DNA from: Prosthecochloris ethylica
Lineage (GTDB): Bacteria > Bacteroidota > Chlorobiia > Chlorobiales > Chlorobiaceae
Reading direction: 5' to 3' (one strand)
Assembly (NCBI RefSeq): GCF_015234275.1
Contig: NZ_JADGII010000001.1
Length of the DNA: 64,000 nucleotides
Shown: one piece after another, positions 16,552 through 25,046 of the stretch
Layout: every line of letters starts with the position of its first letter
Position numbering within the stretch: position 1 is the first letter of the stretch
Notes under the pieces: generated by a model
The model's database searches: none
What the model was told of the DNA's origin: nothing
What the model saw: only the letters and a program-made list of their open reading frames with translations
Program-made: the position numbers and the translations under genes

Positions 16552-17271
16552 TCATGTCCGTGATCGTGCAGCAAGAGCTACGATTGCAAGAGATACGCGG
16601 TCAACACCGGAGGAACGCAGGGCGCTCATGGCTTCAGCGATTGTCGAACCGGTCGTCATCACATCATCGACCAGCAGAACATGTCCCGAAAGAGCCGACC
16701 CGTGTACCTCGAACGCTCCCCTGAGATTCGCATGACGCTCTGCAGCCGTCAAACCGGTCTGGGATGACGTGTAAACACGCCTGATCAGGGCATCAGAGCA
16801 GAGCGGCAGACCCAGTTCACCGGCAAGCGACTGCGCTATCAGAGCGGACTGGTTATAGGTTCTTTCCGCTATACGGAGAGGATGAAGCGGTACCGGCATC
16901 ACCATCTCAGGCAGGTCATTGCTGAAAGCCCCTGCACCATAGCGGGCTATCGCCCGGCCGAAATACCATGCAATACGGTACACACCAAGATACTTCATGT
17001 CATGAAGAACCCCCTGCAGCCGGTCATGATGATGAAAACGGTACAGTACGGCAGCCCGGACCGGGGGAGAAACCGATGGATGATGGGCACGAAAAACCTT
17101 CGTGACCGCTGCTGTGGAAGCGTCAACAGTGGAAAAGGCATCGAACTCCTGCAGGCACCTGCTGCAGATCATCTCTTCGGAATACTGCAGCAACGTACCA
17201 CATGAGACACATGCATCCGGATAGAACAGATGCAGAGCCTGGCGCAGGAACCTCTCTCTCGCGCGCATCAT
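16552..17271 (-). CDS. ComF-family phosphoribosyltransferase-like protein
   Basis: Relative of ComF/GntX, proteins tied to DNA uptake in transformable bacteria but widespread elsewhere. A four-cysteine zinc-finger-like N-terminus (CVSCG...CSRC) is followed by a type I phosphoribosyltransferase domain with the PRPP motif VLLVDDVMTTGST near the C-terminus. The preferred start at 17271 gives 239 residues and places an ATGA overlap with the stop of the upstream ROK gene, a classic coupling signal. Competence cannot be inferred from this gene alone. Confidence 0.9.
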   Translation of the reverse strand: MMRARERFLRQALHLFYPDACVSCGTLLQYSEEMICSRCLQEFDAFSTVDASTAAVTKVFRAHHPSVSPPVRAAVLYRFHHHDRLQGVLHDMKYLGVYRIAWYFGRAIARYGAGAFSNDLPEMVMPVPLHPLRIAERTYNQSALIAQSLAGELGLPLCSDALIRRVYTSSQTGLTAAERHANLRGAFEVHGSALSGHVLLVDDVMTTGSTIAEAMSALRSSGVDRVSLAIVALAARSRT

Positions 17272-18248
17272 CCGAAACACAGTGCGGCCGCTCCATACAC
17301 ACCGGCCTGGTTGCCGAGCTCGGCCGGAACGATATCGAGACCTTCATGCATGGAGGGCAGTGTCGAACCCAGCAGCTGCTCACGGGCAGGCCCGATGATC
17401 AGGTCGCCGGCTCCTGAAATCCCACCCCCGATGACAAATGACCTGATATCCATCAGGGCCACAACCCCGGCAAGGCCGACACCGAGAATGGAACCGACCT
17501 CGTTCCAGATACGCTGCGCCACCCTGTCACCATCACGGGCGGCTTTTTCCAGTGTTCTCGGAGACAGGCATTGAAGTTCTTCGCCATGCACAGCTTCATT
17601 CCACAACGCTCGCGGCTGCTCCCGGTAACGCCCCAGGGCACGTGCGACAATCTGTTGCTTGCCGATCAGGCTCTCGACCGTACCCCTGACACCGGCATGC
17701 ACGCTCTCTCCCCGGTAATCAACGGTCAGGTAACCGATTTCTCCTGCCGTACCGTACGCTCCGCGGTAGAGCTGCCGGTCGAGAATGATCCCTCCTCCGA
17801 CCCCGGTTCCCAGTGTCACCAGCATGAAATTCCTGTAACGGCTGCCGGCACCGAAACGTGCCTCCCCCAGGGCTGCTGTGTTGGCGTCGTTATCGATGAA
17901 CACCGGTGATGGAGGAACTCCCTGAAGAGCGAGCTCCCGTTCAAGGGCAGAACGCAGCGGAAATCGCTCCCACCCCGGAAGATTCGGAGGATAGGACAGC
18001 ATCTCCCGCTGACGGTCAACCGCCCCGGGAGCGCCGACACCTGTTCCGAGAAACAGGGACGGACCGAGCTTTTCGGCAAACCTGCCGTACAGGGCCGAAA
18101 CCAACAGGGCGATCTGCCGGACGATTCCGTCCGGCCCCGAACCAAGCTCCGTCGGATGCCGTTCATGCCCGATCAGGCCCCGGCTGGGCTCGACGGCGGA
18201 TACTTTCACCGCCGTCCCGCCAAGGTCAACTCCAAGTGCCCACCCCAT
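17268..18248 (-). CDS. ROK-family sugar kinase lacking the zinc-binding motif
   Basis: ATP-dependent sugar kinase-like protein of 326 residues (glucokinase or a related activity). Present are the ATPase-fold phosphate-1 motif (GVDLGGTAVK, 6-15), the catalytic-aspartate region FIDNDA (117-122) and the phosphate-2 stretch TLGTGVGGG (145-153). The usual ROK zinc site, a histidine in GEIGH followed by CxCGxxGC, is absent: Y173 stands at the histidine position and V183, A185 and T190 at the cysteine positions. The frame is otherwise intact, so the protein is probably folded without zinc. It lies between lpxA and comF; glucose phosphorylation is a reasonable but unproven role. Confidence 0.88.
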   Translation of the reverse strand: MGWALGVDLGGTAVKVSAVEPSRGLIGHERHPTELGSGPDGIVRQIALLVSALYGRFAEKLGPSLFLGTGVGAPGAVDRQREMLSYPPNLPGWERFPLRSALERELALQGVPPSPVFIDNDANTAALGEARFGAGSRYRNFMLVTLGTGVGGGIILDRQLYRGAYGTAGEIGYLTVDYRGESVHAGVRGTVESLIGKQQIVARALGRYREQPRALWNEAVHGEELQCLSPRTLEKAARDGDRVAQRIWNEVGSILGVGLAGVVALMDIRSFVIGGGISGAGDLIIGPAREQLLGSTLPSMHEGLDIVPAELGNQAGVYGAAALCFG

Positions 18249-18262
18249 GATTGCCAGCCTGT

Positions 18263-19060
18263 TTACGCGTTATAGGGACGGATATACTTTCTCTTTGCCG
18301 AACCGCTGTCAAAAAAAGCGAGGATCTCGTCACGTTCCGGACCCGGCTCGCACTCCTCGCGCACGCTCTGCAGAGCATTGCGGAGCAGCAGCCCTCTCTG
18401 AAAAAGGATACGGTAGACATGGCGGATGCTGTCGATCTGCTTCGAGGTGAATCCCCTGCGTTTCAGGCCAACATGGTTCAGGCCTTCGAACCGGAATCGT
18501 TCATGCCCCCCGGCCATCACAAACGGTGGAACGTCGAGTGATGCCCGTGAAATGCCGCCGACCATGGCATAACGGCCGATCCTGACGAACTGGTGCACCC
18601 CGGCAAGCCCGCCGACCACAGCATAGTCGTCAACGTCACAGTGGCCCCCGAACTGCACGGAATTGGCAATGATCACCTTGTTGCCGATACGGCAGTCGTG
18701 ACCGGCATGCACATACGCCATAATCAGGCAGTCCGAGCCGACAACCGTCTTGCCGCTCGCTTTGGTTCCGCGGTTGAGTGTAACGCACTCACGGATCACC
18801 GTCCGGTCACCGACATGCAGAAATGTACGCTCTCCCTGGAACTTCAGGTCCTGTGGAACGGTCGACAGGACCGCTCCGGCAAAAATCCTGCACTCCCGGC
18901 CAATGCGCGCCCCGTCGGCAATCTGTACATGCGGGCCGATATCGGTACCGTCGCCGATGACCACGTCATCGTCAATGACAGAGTAGGGACCGATCGTGAC
19001 ACCTTCACCGATCTCTGCATGTGCGCCGACAACTGCTGTAGGATGTATCGTTGTACTCAT
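18263..19060 (-). CDS. lpxA: UDP-N-acetylglucosamine acyltransferase
   Basis: First enzyme of lipid A synthesis, transferring a 3-hydroxyacyl chain from acyl carrier protein to UDP-GlcNAc. Most of the chain is left-handed beta-helix hexapeptide repeats (for example IGEGVTIGP and IGDGTDIGP near the N-terminus); the catalytic histidine region HAGHDC is near residue 125, and a helical C-terminal domain follows. The start at 19060 (MSTTIHPTA) is the family start and gives 265 residues; an upstream reading to 19183 overlaps the neighbour. The partner genes lpxC and fabZ are not in this window. Confidence 0.96.
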   Translation of the reverse strand: MSTTIHPTAVVGAHAEIGEGVTIGPYSVIDDDVVIGDGTDIGPHVQIADGARIGRECRIFAGAVLSTVPQDLKFQGERTFLHVGDRTVIRECVTLNRGTKASGKTVVGSDCLIMAYVHAGHDCRIGNKVIIANSVQFGGHCDVDDYAVVGGLAGVHQFVRIGRYAMVGGISRASLDVPPFVMAGGHERFRFEGLNHVGLKRRGFTSKQIDSIRHVYRILFQRGLLLRNALQSVREECEPGPERDEILAFFDSGSAKRKYIRPYNA

Positions 19061-19079
19061 GAAAATCTCTGCGTTTTCT

Positions 19080-21695
19080 TCATTGCGGCAGTTCCATCTG
19101 CTCCAGAATCTGTCCGGCCTCATCCGTTCTGCCGACTTCACGCAGAGAAAGCGCCAGGGCATAGAACAGTCGGGGGTTGTCACGGACTGTCGTCACCGAT
19201 GCAAGCTGCTCAAGATAGGAAATATAGTGATCTGCCTTCTGCTTTTCATCCAGACGGGTGTAAAGATACACAACAGAGGCGACAAATTCGGGGTCCAGGC
19301 TGAACCGTTCGAGTGGCAGACGCTGCTCGCTCATGTCAAGCGCATGCAGCGCCAGCTCGCGGGACGGCCATGAACGCACGCTGCCGTCCGGACTTCTCAC
19401 GTCGATATTCTCGCTCCCGGACTCTGCTGCCCCCAGCGCAAGACGGGTGAAAAGCGGCTTGTAGTTACTGCTCAGACGACGGGCGGTTTCGTCGAGAAAC
19501 ACATCCGGATCGGCCAGGTTACGGTAACGGTACATCTCGAACAGCAACGATGCAAGCCGGGAAAGATCAACGTGAGGCTCTCCCTCTTCACCCGCCACAC
19601 GCACCGGGACAAGCCTGTAGACCAGCCCTTCAAGCTGGAGAAAGGGATCGAGGCCCAGGAGATTGTCCTGTCCCACGGTGAGGGCGAAGCAGATCGGCCG
19701 GTCGGCAAAATTGTTCATGACGATGTCATACACCGCTACATCCTGCGGCCGAAGAAACCCCTGCCCCCTGAACGTCACGGTAGGCCGGAGTGTCCATGAG
19801 AGTGTATCGCTGACGCTGCCGGGAAAACGGGCAGCCGCACCGGGAGAATCCTTTTCAAGGAGATCTGCCGCTCCACCCGCCGGAACGCTCACCTCGAAAG
19901 GATCGACAGGCACGTAGGAAATCTCTTTCAGCTCACGATCACTGAGGCTGAAGCGTACCTTCGCGGCTCCCCGCGGAGAGGTATTCTTCAGCTGCAGGAG
20001 GTACCAGCCGGTATTGGCCAGGCTGAGGTTGATGACACGCACATCCGTCCGTATACCCTCTACTTCCTGCAGGTACCAGAGAGGAAAGGTGTCGTTATCC
20101 CCATTGGTGAACAGCAGCGCATCGGGGCCGCAACTCTGCAGGATGTTCCATGCCCAGTCCCAGGGCACGTAATTCCCCGAACGATCGTGCGTATGGTAGT
20201 TCGAAGCGAGCATTCTTCCGTCAACAAGCAGGAGCAGAACCGCTGCGGCCCCGACGGCAGCCTGCCTCTGCAGCGAAGCAGAGGAAAAAAGACGCGATAC
20301 CTTCATCAGAACCACCTCCGCCCCGATACCGATCCAGAGGGCAAAGGCGAAAAAACTTCCGACGTAACTGTAATCTCTCTCCCGGGGCTGCGGCTCCGTC
20401 TGGTTGAGATAGATCACCAGGGCGGCACCTGTCAACAGAAAAAGCGCGGTGACGACACTGCCCAGCTTCCACTGCCTGCGCCAGTGGTACACCGCCCCGA
20501 TCATTCCCAGCAGGAACGGCAGTCCCCACAGCTGCGACCAGTCGACAGGGGAACCTGCGACATGGTGCTCCCTGCCGATGAACTGCCATCCGAAATACCG
20601 CAGGTACATGTGGCCGAGCTGGTAGCGGAGGAAGTAATCCGCCTCGCTCTCATACATGCCGTAAAAGTAGCGGTGCAGCGGGTCCGAAGACCACCGCCTC
20701 GGCCAGAGCGGCAGGTCGCCGTACTGTTCACGGTTCAGATAGGAAAAAAATGATTCTGCTGTCGACGGGTTGTTTTCGTTGATGGGAGGTGAAGCCTGGG
20801 CCCGTACGAAAATCGTAGCGTAGGACGTATAGCCGATGACGAGGAGCAGAAGCGACATGCTGACCGTATGCAACAGCAGATGACGGCGGATATGAGCATG
20901 ATAGACGGCATACACCATCCCTGACAGCAGCACGGCCGCCCCCCACCAGGAAAAACGCTGCAGCAGGAAGGGAACCCCTTTGATCACCCCGGAATAGATC
21001 ACGATAAAAACAGCAGACGCCGCAAGCATCATCAGCAGGAATGAGCGGAGCGTCACCGTGTAGTTCCTGTAGTAATAGAGCATGACAACCGCAAATACAG
21101 CCAGCAGGCTCAGCAGGTGTACGCCGATGGACAGTCCGATCAGGTACATTGCCGCCAGCAGCCAGCGCTGCCCCTCAGCTTCTGAAGGCTCTGCGTACCA
21201 GCGAAGCACAAACCAGAAAACCAGCGCGGTAAACAGGGTCGAGGCGGCATAGACTTCGGTTTCAACGGCATTGAACCAGAAGCTGTCGGAAAAGGCCAGG
21301 GCAAGAGCACCGACAGCGGCTCCGCCATAGGACGCAATTTTTTCGACGACTGTCCAGTGATCAGGGTCCGACGCGCGGTACATCACCATGAGCCTGACCG
21401 TCACAAGGTAGGCAACCGTCACGGTAGCCGCACTGGCAAGTACGCTCAGCAGGTTCACCCTTGCGGCGATATCGCCAAAGAGCGGCACCATCGAAAACAC
21501 TCTCCCGGTCAGCAGAAACAGCGGTGCGCCGGGCGGATGCGGAATGCCGAGCGTGGTTGCCGTTGCGATAAACTCGCCGCAGTCCCAGAACGAAAGCGTC
21601 GGAGCCATGGTCAGGAGGTACACCAGCATGGAACAGCAGAACAGCACAAGCGCTATGCTTCTGTTGAGCGTCGTATGCTTCATATCGAATGTCAT
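19080..21695 (-). CDS. DUF2723 / GT117-type membrane protein, putative glycosyltransferase
   Basis: Large polytopic membrane protein of 871 residues. The N-terminus (LTMAPTLSFWDCGEF, then IPHPPGAPL) is the DUF2723 signature, which resembles the periplasmic acidic catalytic loop of GT-C glycosyltransferases. About a dozen hydrophobic helices occupy roughly residues 10-495, followed by a soluble portion that includes NGDNDTFPLWYLQ and a helical C-terminus. Such proteins are common in the Bacteroidota/Chlorobi group, where some are protein O-glycosyltransferases; this one's substrate is unknown. It sits between hemW and lpxA with 15- and 19-bp gaps. The start could be the ATG at 21695 or 21683; neither has a clear binding site. 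Confidence 0.88.
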   Translation of the reverse strand: MTFDMKHTTLNRSIALVLFCCSMLVYLLTMAPTLSFWDCGEFIATATTLGIPHPPGAPLFLLTGRVFSMVPLFGDIAARVNLLSVLASAATVTVAYLVTVRLMVMYRASDPDHWTVVEKIASYGGAAVGALALAFSDSFWFNAVETEVYAASTLFTALVFWFVLRWYAEPSEAEGQRWLLAAMYLIGLSIGVHLLSLLAVFAVVMLYYYRNYTVTLRSFLLMMLAASAVFIVIYSGVIKGVPFLLQRFSWWGAAVLLSGMVYAVYHAHIRRHLLLHTVSMSLLLLVIGYTSYATIFVRAQASPPINENNPSTAESFFSYLNREQYGDLPLWPRRWSSDPLHRYFYGMYESEADYFLRYQLGHMYLRYFGWQFIGREHHVAGSPVDWSQLWGLPFLLGMIGAVYHWRRQWKLGSVVTALFLLTGAALVIYLNQTEPQPRERDYSYVGSFFAFALWIGIGAEVVLMKVSRLFSSASLQRQAAVGAAAVLLLLVDGRMLASNYHTHDRSGNYVPWDWAWNILQSCGPDALLFTNGDNDTFPLWYLQEVEGIRTDVRVINLSLANTGWYLLQLKNTSPRGAAKVRFSLSDRELKEISYVPVDPFEVSVPAGGAADLLEKDSPGAAARFPGSVSDTLSWTLRPTVTFRGQGFLRPQDVAVYDIVMNNFADRPICFALTVGQDNLLGLDPFLQLEGLVYRLVPVRVAGEEGEPHVDLSRLASLLFEMYRYRNLADPDVFLDETARRLSSNYKPLFTRLALGAAESGSENIDVRSPDGSVRSWPSRELALHALDMSEQRLPLERFSLDPEFVASVVYLYTRLDEKQKADHYISYLEQLASVTTVRDNPRLFYALALSLREVGRTDEAGQILEQMELPQ

Positions 21696-21710
21696 GTTGT
21701 TCAGAAGCGT

Positions 21711-22832
21711 TCAGCCAGGAAGCAGCTCCTGAGCGATAAAATCGGCAAAAAGATACCCCCGTGACGTAAGCCGGAGTTCTCCGGAGGAACGAACCTCAAC
21801 CCATCCGCGCCGCCTGAATTCCTCGAGAAGATGCTCGGGAAAAACCGTGTGCAGGCTGCGAAGCTCATCGAGCCGGAGTCCGGCTTGCAGACGGAGAGAA
21901 AGGAATACCCGCTCGCTGATGACGGCCTCTTCAGTCAGCTCTTCGATAAACTCGACCGACTCGGATGGCGTACGCAGGTACCCGGTCAGGCTCCTGGCGT
22001 TCGCCCGCCGGACCTCGTGCGTCCCCCTCGTGATGAGTGAATGGGCTGACGGTCCGAACCCAAGATACGGTTCACGCTGCCAGCATCCCATATTATAACG
22101 CGAAAAAAAACCTTTCCTTCCAAAATTCGAGACCTCGTAATGCTCGAACCCTGACGCCGAAAGCCTGTCGGCAGCCATGAGATAGAACGCTGCCTGTTCA
22201 TCCTGCCCCGGCACCTCGCGACGCCTGTTGCGAAGGTCCCGCGCGAGCATGGTTCCAGGCTCTACCGTGAGCATGTACACTGATACGTGCGGCAGATCGA
22301 ACGAACATGCAGCAGCGAGATCACCCTCCCATTCACCGGGGGATTCGTGCTCTGCACCACAGATCAGGTCGATACTGATATTCGAAAACATCTTCCGGGC
22401 ATGCCGGACGACCTGGCGGGCAGTCATCCCGTCATGCGCCCGTCCAAGGGCCTGGAGCTTGCGGCTGCAGAATGACTGGATACCGATACTCAGGCGGTTG
22501 ACGCCGATTGCAGCAAGCTCGGAAAGACGACGATCGGAAAGATCTTCAGGATTGGCTTCGAGGGTTATTTCAGCATCACCGGACACATGGGCGAGACGGT
22601 CAAGCTGATGAAGCCAGTCCGCAAGGAAACGCGGTTCGACGAGCGACGGGGTCCCGCCCCCGAAGTGTATCGATCTGACAGACTTGCCTGCGAGCTCTGC
22701 CCGCCGTGCAGCGGTTTCCTCCCGGAGGGCCGTGAAAAAACGGGGCTGCAGCTCGCGGCGGGTGACCAGAAAAAAATCACAGTAGCTGCAACGCTCCCTG
22801 CAGAAAGGAATATGCACATAACAGTGAACCAT
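21711..22832 (-). CDS. hemW: HemW-type radical SAM protein (coproporphyrinogen III oxidase-like)
   Basis: Radical SAM protein with the cluster motif CRERCSYC (CxxxCxxC) in VHIPFCRERCSYCDFF at the N-terminus and the family segments HFGGGTPS and LTLEANPEDL-like ITLEANPED. The C-terminal HemW domain (ELTEEAVISERVFLSLR) is present. Length 373 fits HemW, a heme chaperone, rather than the longer HemN oxygen-independent coproporphyrinogen oxidase, although such genes are often labelled as the oxidase. It lies 18 bp downstream of gmhB in the same operon. Confidence 0.9.
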   Translation of the reverse strand: MVHCYVHIPFCRERCSYCDFFLVTRRELQPRFFTALREETAARRAELAGKSVRSIHFGGGTPSLVEPRFLADWLHQLDRLAHVSGDAEITLEANPEDLSDRRLSELAAIGVNRLSIGIQSFCSRKLQALGRAHDGMTARQVVRHARKMFSNISIDLICGAEHESPGEWEGDLAAACSFDLPHVSVYMLTVEPGTMLARDLRNRRREVPGQDEQAAFYLMAADRLSASGFEHYEVSNFGRKGFFSRYNMGCWQREPYLGFGPSAHSLITRGTHEVRRANARSLTGYLRTPSESVEFIEELTEEAVISERVFLSLRLQAGLRLDELRSLHTVFPEHLLEEFRRRGWVEVRSSGELRLTSRGYLFADFIAQELLPG

Positions 22833-22850
22833 GGCACGGGGACAATGGGC

Positions 22851-23471
22851 TCAGAGAGCCAGGATATAGCTCACGACAGCTTCGTACAGATCATCGGCGA
22901 CATATTCCGGCAGCATCCCCCGTTCGCGGCACTCCTGCTCCTCTCCGTGCCCGGTGCGTACCAGCACAGGCCGGAGCCCTGAACGCAGCGCGCATTCGAT
23001 ATCGACGACCTTGTCACCGACAAAAAAAGAGTGTTCGAGATCGACCTCCATTCCCTTTCGCCGATAATCCTCGAGAGCGCGGTCCACCATCCCGGTTGCC
23101 GGCTTTCGGCAATCGCCGAAACGATCATACACAGGATGGGGATAATCCGGATGTGATGGACAGTAGTAGATACGGTCACACGACGCTTCTTTTCGCGCCA
23201 GCAGCTCGTTCATGTAGGAATGTACGTCATCGAGCTGGGTTTCGGTCACCATGCCCTTGGCAAGGCCGGCCTGATTTGTCACGATGACAATATCGTAGCC
23301 TGCAGAGCGGGCCGCTGCAACCGCTTCATCTGCCCGGTCGATCAGCCTGAACTGTTCCCTCGAGGCAACATAGGTGCCGATATCGTGATTGATCGTGCCG
23401 TCTCGATCGAGAAAAAGAACCTGAACTTTCTTCAACGCCTGCTTACTCTTCTCCTTCAAGGATACCTTCAT
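22851..23471 (-). CDS. gmhB: D-glycero-D-manno-heptose 1,7-bisphosphate phosphatase-like HAD protein
   Basis: HAD-superfamily phosphatase acting in ADP-heptose synthesis for the lipopolysaccharide core. Motif I is FLDRDGTIN (near residue 20), motif II VTNQAGLAKG, and motif III/IV VGDKVVDIECA. The zinc loop characteristic of GmhB is partly kept: CPSHP supplies Cys and His and DCRKP supplies one cysteine, but the cysteine two residues earlier is a glycine. The start at 23471 gives 206 residues and overlaps glgA by 29 bp; an upstream alternative at 23516 is possible. A histidinol-phosphate phosphatase role is less likely given the lpxA-containing context. Confidence 0.87.
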   Translation of the reverse strand: MKVSLKEKSKQALKKVQVLFLDRDGTINHDIGTYVASREQFRLIDRADEAVAAARSAGYDIVIVTNQAGLAKGMVTETQLDDVHSYMNELLARKEASCDRIYYCPSHPDYPHPVYDRFGDCRKPATGMVDRALEDYRRKGMEVDLEHSFFVGDKVVDIECALRSGLRPVLVRTGHGEEQECRERGMLPEYVADDLYEAVVSYILAL

Positions 23472-24921
23472 AGATCTCACGATACTTCTGTGCGGAAGTT
23501 TCCCATGAAAGATCACGCTGCATATCAGCCGTCACCAGCTCCTGCCAGCGCTGACGATCATGGTATACGTCAACCGCTTCGGCCAGTTTGGCCGCCAATG
23601 CGTCGGCCGTGTACTCATGGAACACAAAAGCAGAACCCGTGCCGTCACCGGTAATTTCCTCGACGGTCGATGCATTGCCTCCCGCATCATACATGACAGG
23701 AACCGCCCCGTAACACATGGCGTAGAACTGCATCATTCCGCAGGACTCGACCTCGGCAGGAATGAGCAGCATGTCCGACGATGCCATCAGCTGATGATAC
23801 AACACATCGGTAAACTCTGGATGAACGGCCATTTTTTCGCTGTAGCCGGCAGCCATTTCCTTCAGACGGGCGATCGCTTTTTTATCTCCGGTAGCGGAAA
23901 TCACCAGCCTGACATCGAGTTTCATCACTGCATCGAGAGCCTCCATCAGCAGATCGGCCCCCTGGAAACGCTCGAAATTGAGCACGGCACCGATGAGCGG
24001 AGCCGCGTCATCCGGCTGCAGTCCCGAATCTTCAAGCAGAAACGTTTTGTTTTCCTCTTTCTCCTCGAGTCGTCCGGCATCGAAACGACGCTTGATCAGC
24101 TTGTCGGCCGAAGGGTTCCACTGCTTGACTTCGAGACCGTTACGGATCCCGGCAAGCTCCTTCTTCCGCCCTGCCAGAACGTCCTGAAGCCCGAAAGCGA
24201 GGTCGTCACCCGCCATGATCTTTTCGGCATATGCAGGAGAGGTCGTGGTCAGTGCATCGGAATGCTCCATAGCTGTCATCAGCAGGTTGGCGTCTTCATG
24301 ATCGACGTGCAGCATGTCAACGACATCGTCCGGCAGCATCTTGCGAAACCCTTTGAGAGGATATATTCCCTGGCGATATGCATTGTGGATGGTCAGAACC
24401 GTCCGCACGTCCCGGAAAAACTCACAGTCGGCATAGAGAGTTTTCAGGAGAACCGGAACAAGGCCGGCATACCAGTCATGGCAGTGTATGATATCAGGCT
24501 TCCAGCCAAGCCTCTGCAGGGTTTCAAGAATACCGAGATTGAAGAAAACAAGCCGTTCGAGGCTGTTTTTCACATCGCCGCCCTGCCGGGTATCGGCGAA
24601 CAGCCCGTTGCGCTTGAAATATTTTTCGTTATAGAGAAAGTACGTCTGTATCTTGCTGGAAGGCAAAGCGGTCACCTTGACATGCAGAAGATCGGTTTTC
24701 TCTTTCGAGCGCACCTCGATATCGGAAAGCCTCAACACGTCATGAAGCCGGAACTTCCTGTCGTTTATAGTTCCGTATTTCGGCATCATGATGCGGGCTT
24801 CGCATCCGGCCTCCTCCATTGCCTGGGGAAATGATGCCATGAAGTCGGCTAGAGCACTGACCCGGACAAACGGGGAAATTTCACCAGATACGTAAAGAAC
24901 CTTACAAGTGCTTCTGGACAT
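23443..24921 (-). CDS. glgA: Glycogen/starch synthase-like glycosyltransferase (GT5) with altered N-terminal motif
   Basis: Glycosyltransferase of the GT5 glycogen synthase type, which elongates alpha-1,4-glucan from ADP-glucose. The 492 residues show the GT-B two-domain layout: N-terminal VLYVSGEISPF, central DIIHCHDWYAGLVP and TIHNAYRQG, and a C-terminal donor-site region with PAEVESCGMMQFYAM and a DAGGNASTVEEI loop. The usual Lys-x-Gly-Gly-Leu-x-Asp nucleotide-sugar motif at the N-terminus is replaced by R20-V-S-A-L-A-D26. As I recall, homologues in other green sulfur bacteria show the same change, so it may be a lineage feature. It is the first gene of the long minus-strand operon. The precise donor should be treated as unproven. 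Confidence 0.88.
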   Translation of the reverse strand: MSRSTCKVLYVSGEISPFVRVSALADFMASFPQAMEEAGCEARIMMPKYGTINDRKFRLHDVLRLSDIEVRSKEKTDLLHVKVTALPSSKIQTYFLYNEKYFKRNGLFADTRQGGDVKNSLERLVFFNLGILETLQRLGWKPDIIHCHDWYAGLVPVLLKTLYADCEFFRDVRTVLTIHNAYRQGIYPLKGFRKMLPDDVVDMLHVDHEDANLLMTAMEHSDALTTTSPAYAEKIMAGDDLAFGLQDVLAGRKKELAGIRNGLEVKQWNPSADKLIKRRFDAGRLEEKEENKTFLLEDSGLQPDDAAPLIGAVLNFERFQGADLLMEALDAVMKLDVRLVISATGDKKAIARLKEMAAGYSEKMAVHPEFTDVLYHQLMASSDMLLIPAEVESCGMMQFYAMCYGAVPVMYDAGGNASTVEEITGDGTGSAFVFHEYTADALAAKLAEAVDVYHDRQRWQELVTADMQRDLSWETSAQKYREIYEGILEGEE

Positions 24922-24981
24922 CTAAATCAAATAACAATCTGTTTTCACAAAAAAAATTTTCATAGGAATTCCTGAGTTTTT

Positions 24982-25010
24982 AATTTACGAATTTTCGCAC
25001 TGACTTACAA
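24982..25010 (-). promoter_or_regulatory. Candidate sigma-70-type promoter for the glgA operon
   Basis: On the minus strand a TTGTAA hexamer (25005-25010) and a TAAATT hexamer (24982-24987) are separated by 17 bp, about 60 bp upstream of the glgA start. Each matches consensus at four of six positions. It overlaps a plus-strand candidate. Confidence 0.42.
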
Positions 25011-25011
25011 T
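24984..25011 (+). promoter_or_regulatory. Candidate sigma-70-type promoter for the Ig-like lipoprotein gene
   Basis: TTTACG (24984-24989) and TACAAT (25006-25011) are separated by 16 bp, about 35 bp before the start codon of the lipoprotein gene. TACAAT matches the -10 consensus at five of six positions. It almost coincides with the minus-strand glgA candidate. Confidence 0.42.
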
Positions 25012-25046
25012 CACGCATCGACCACATCAGACAAGCGGAGGGAGGG

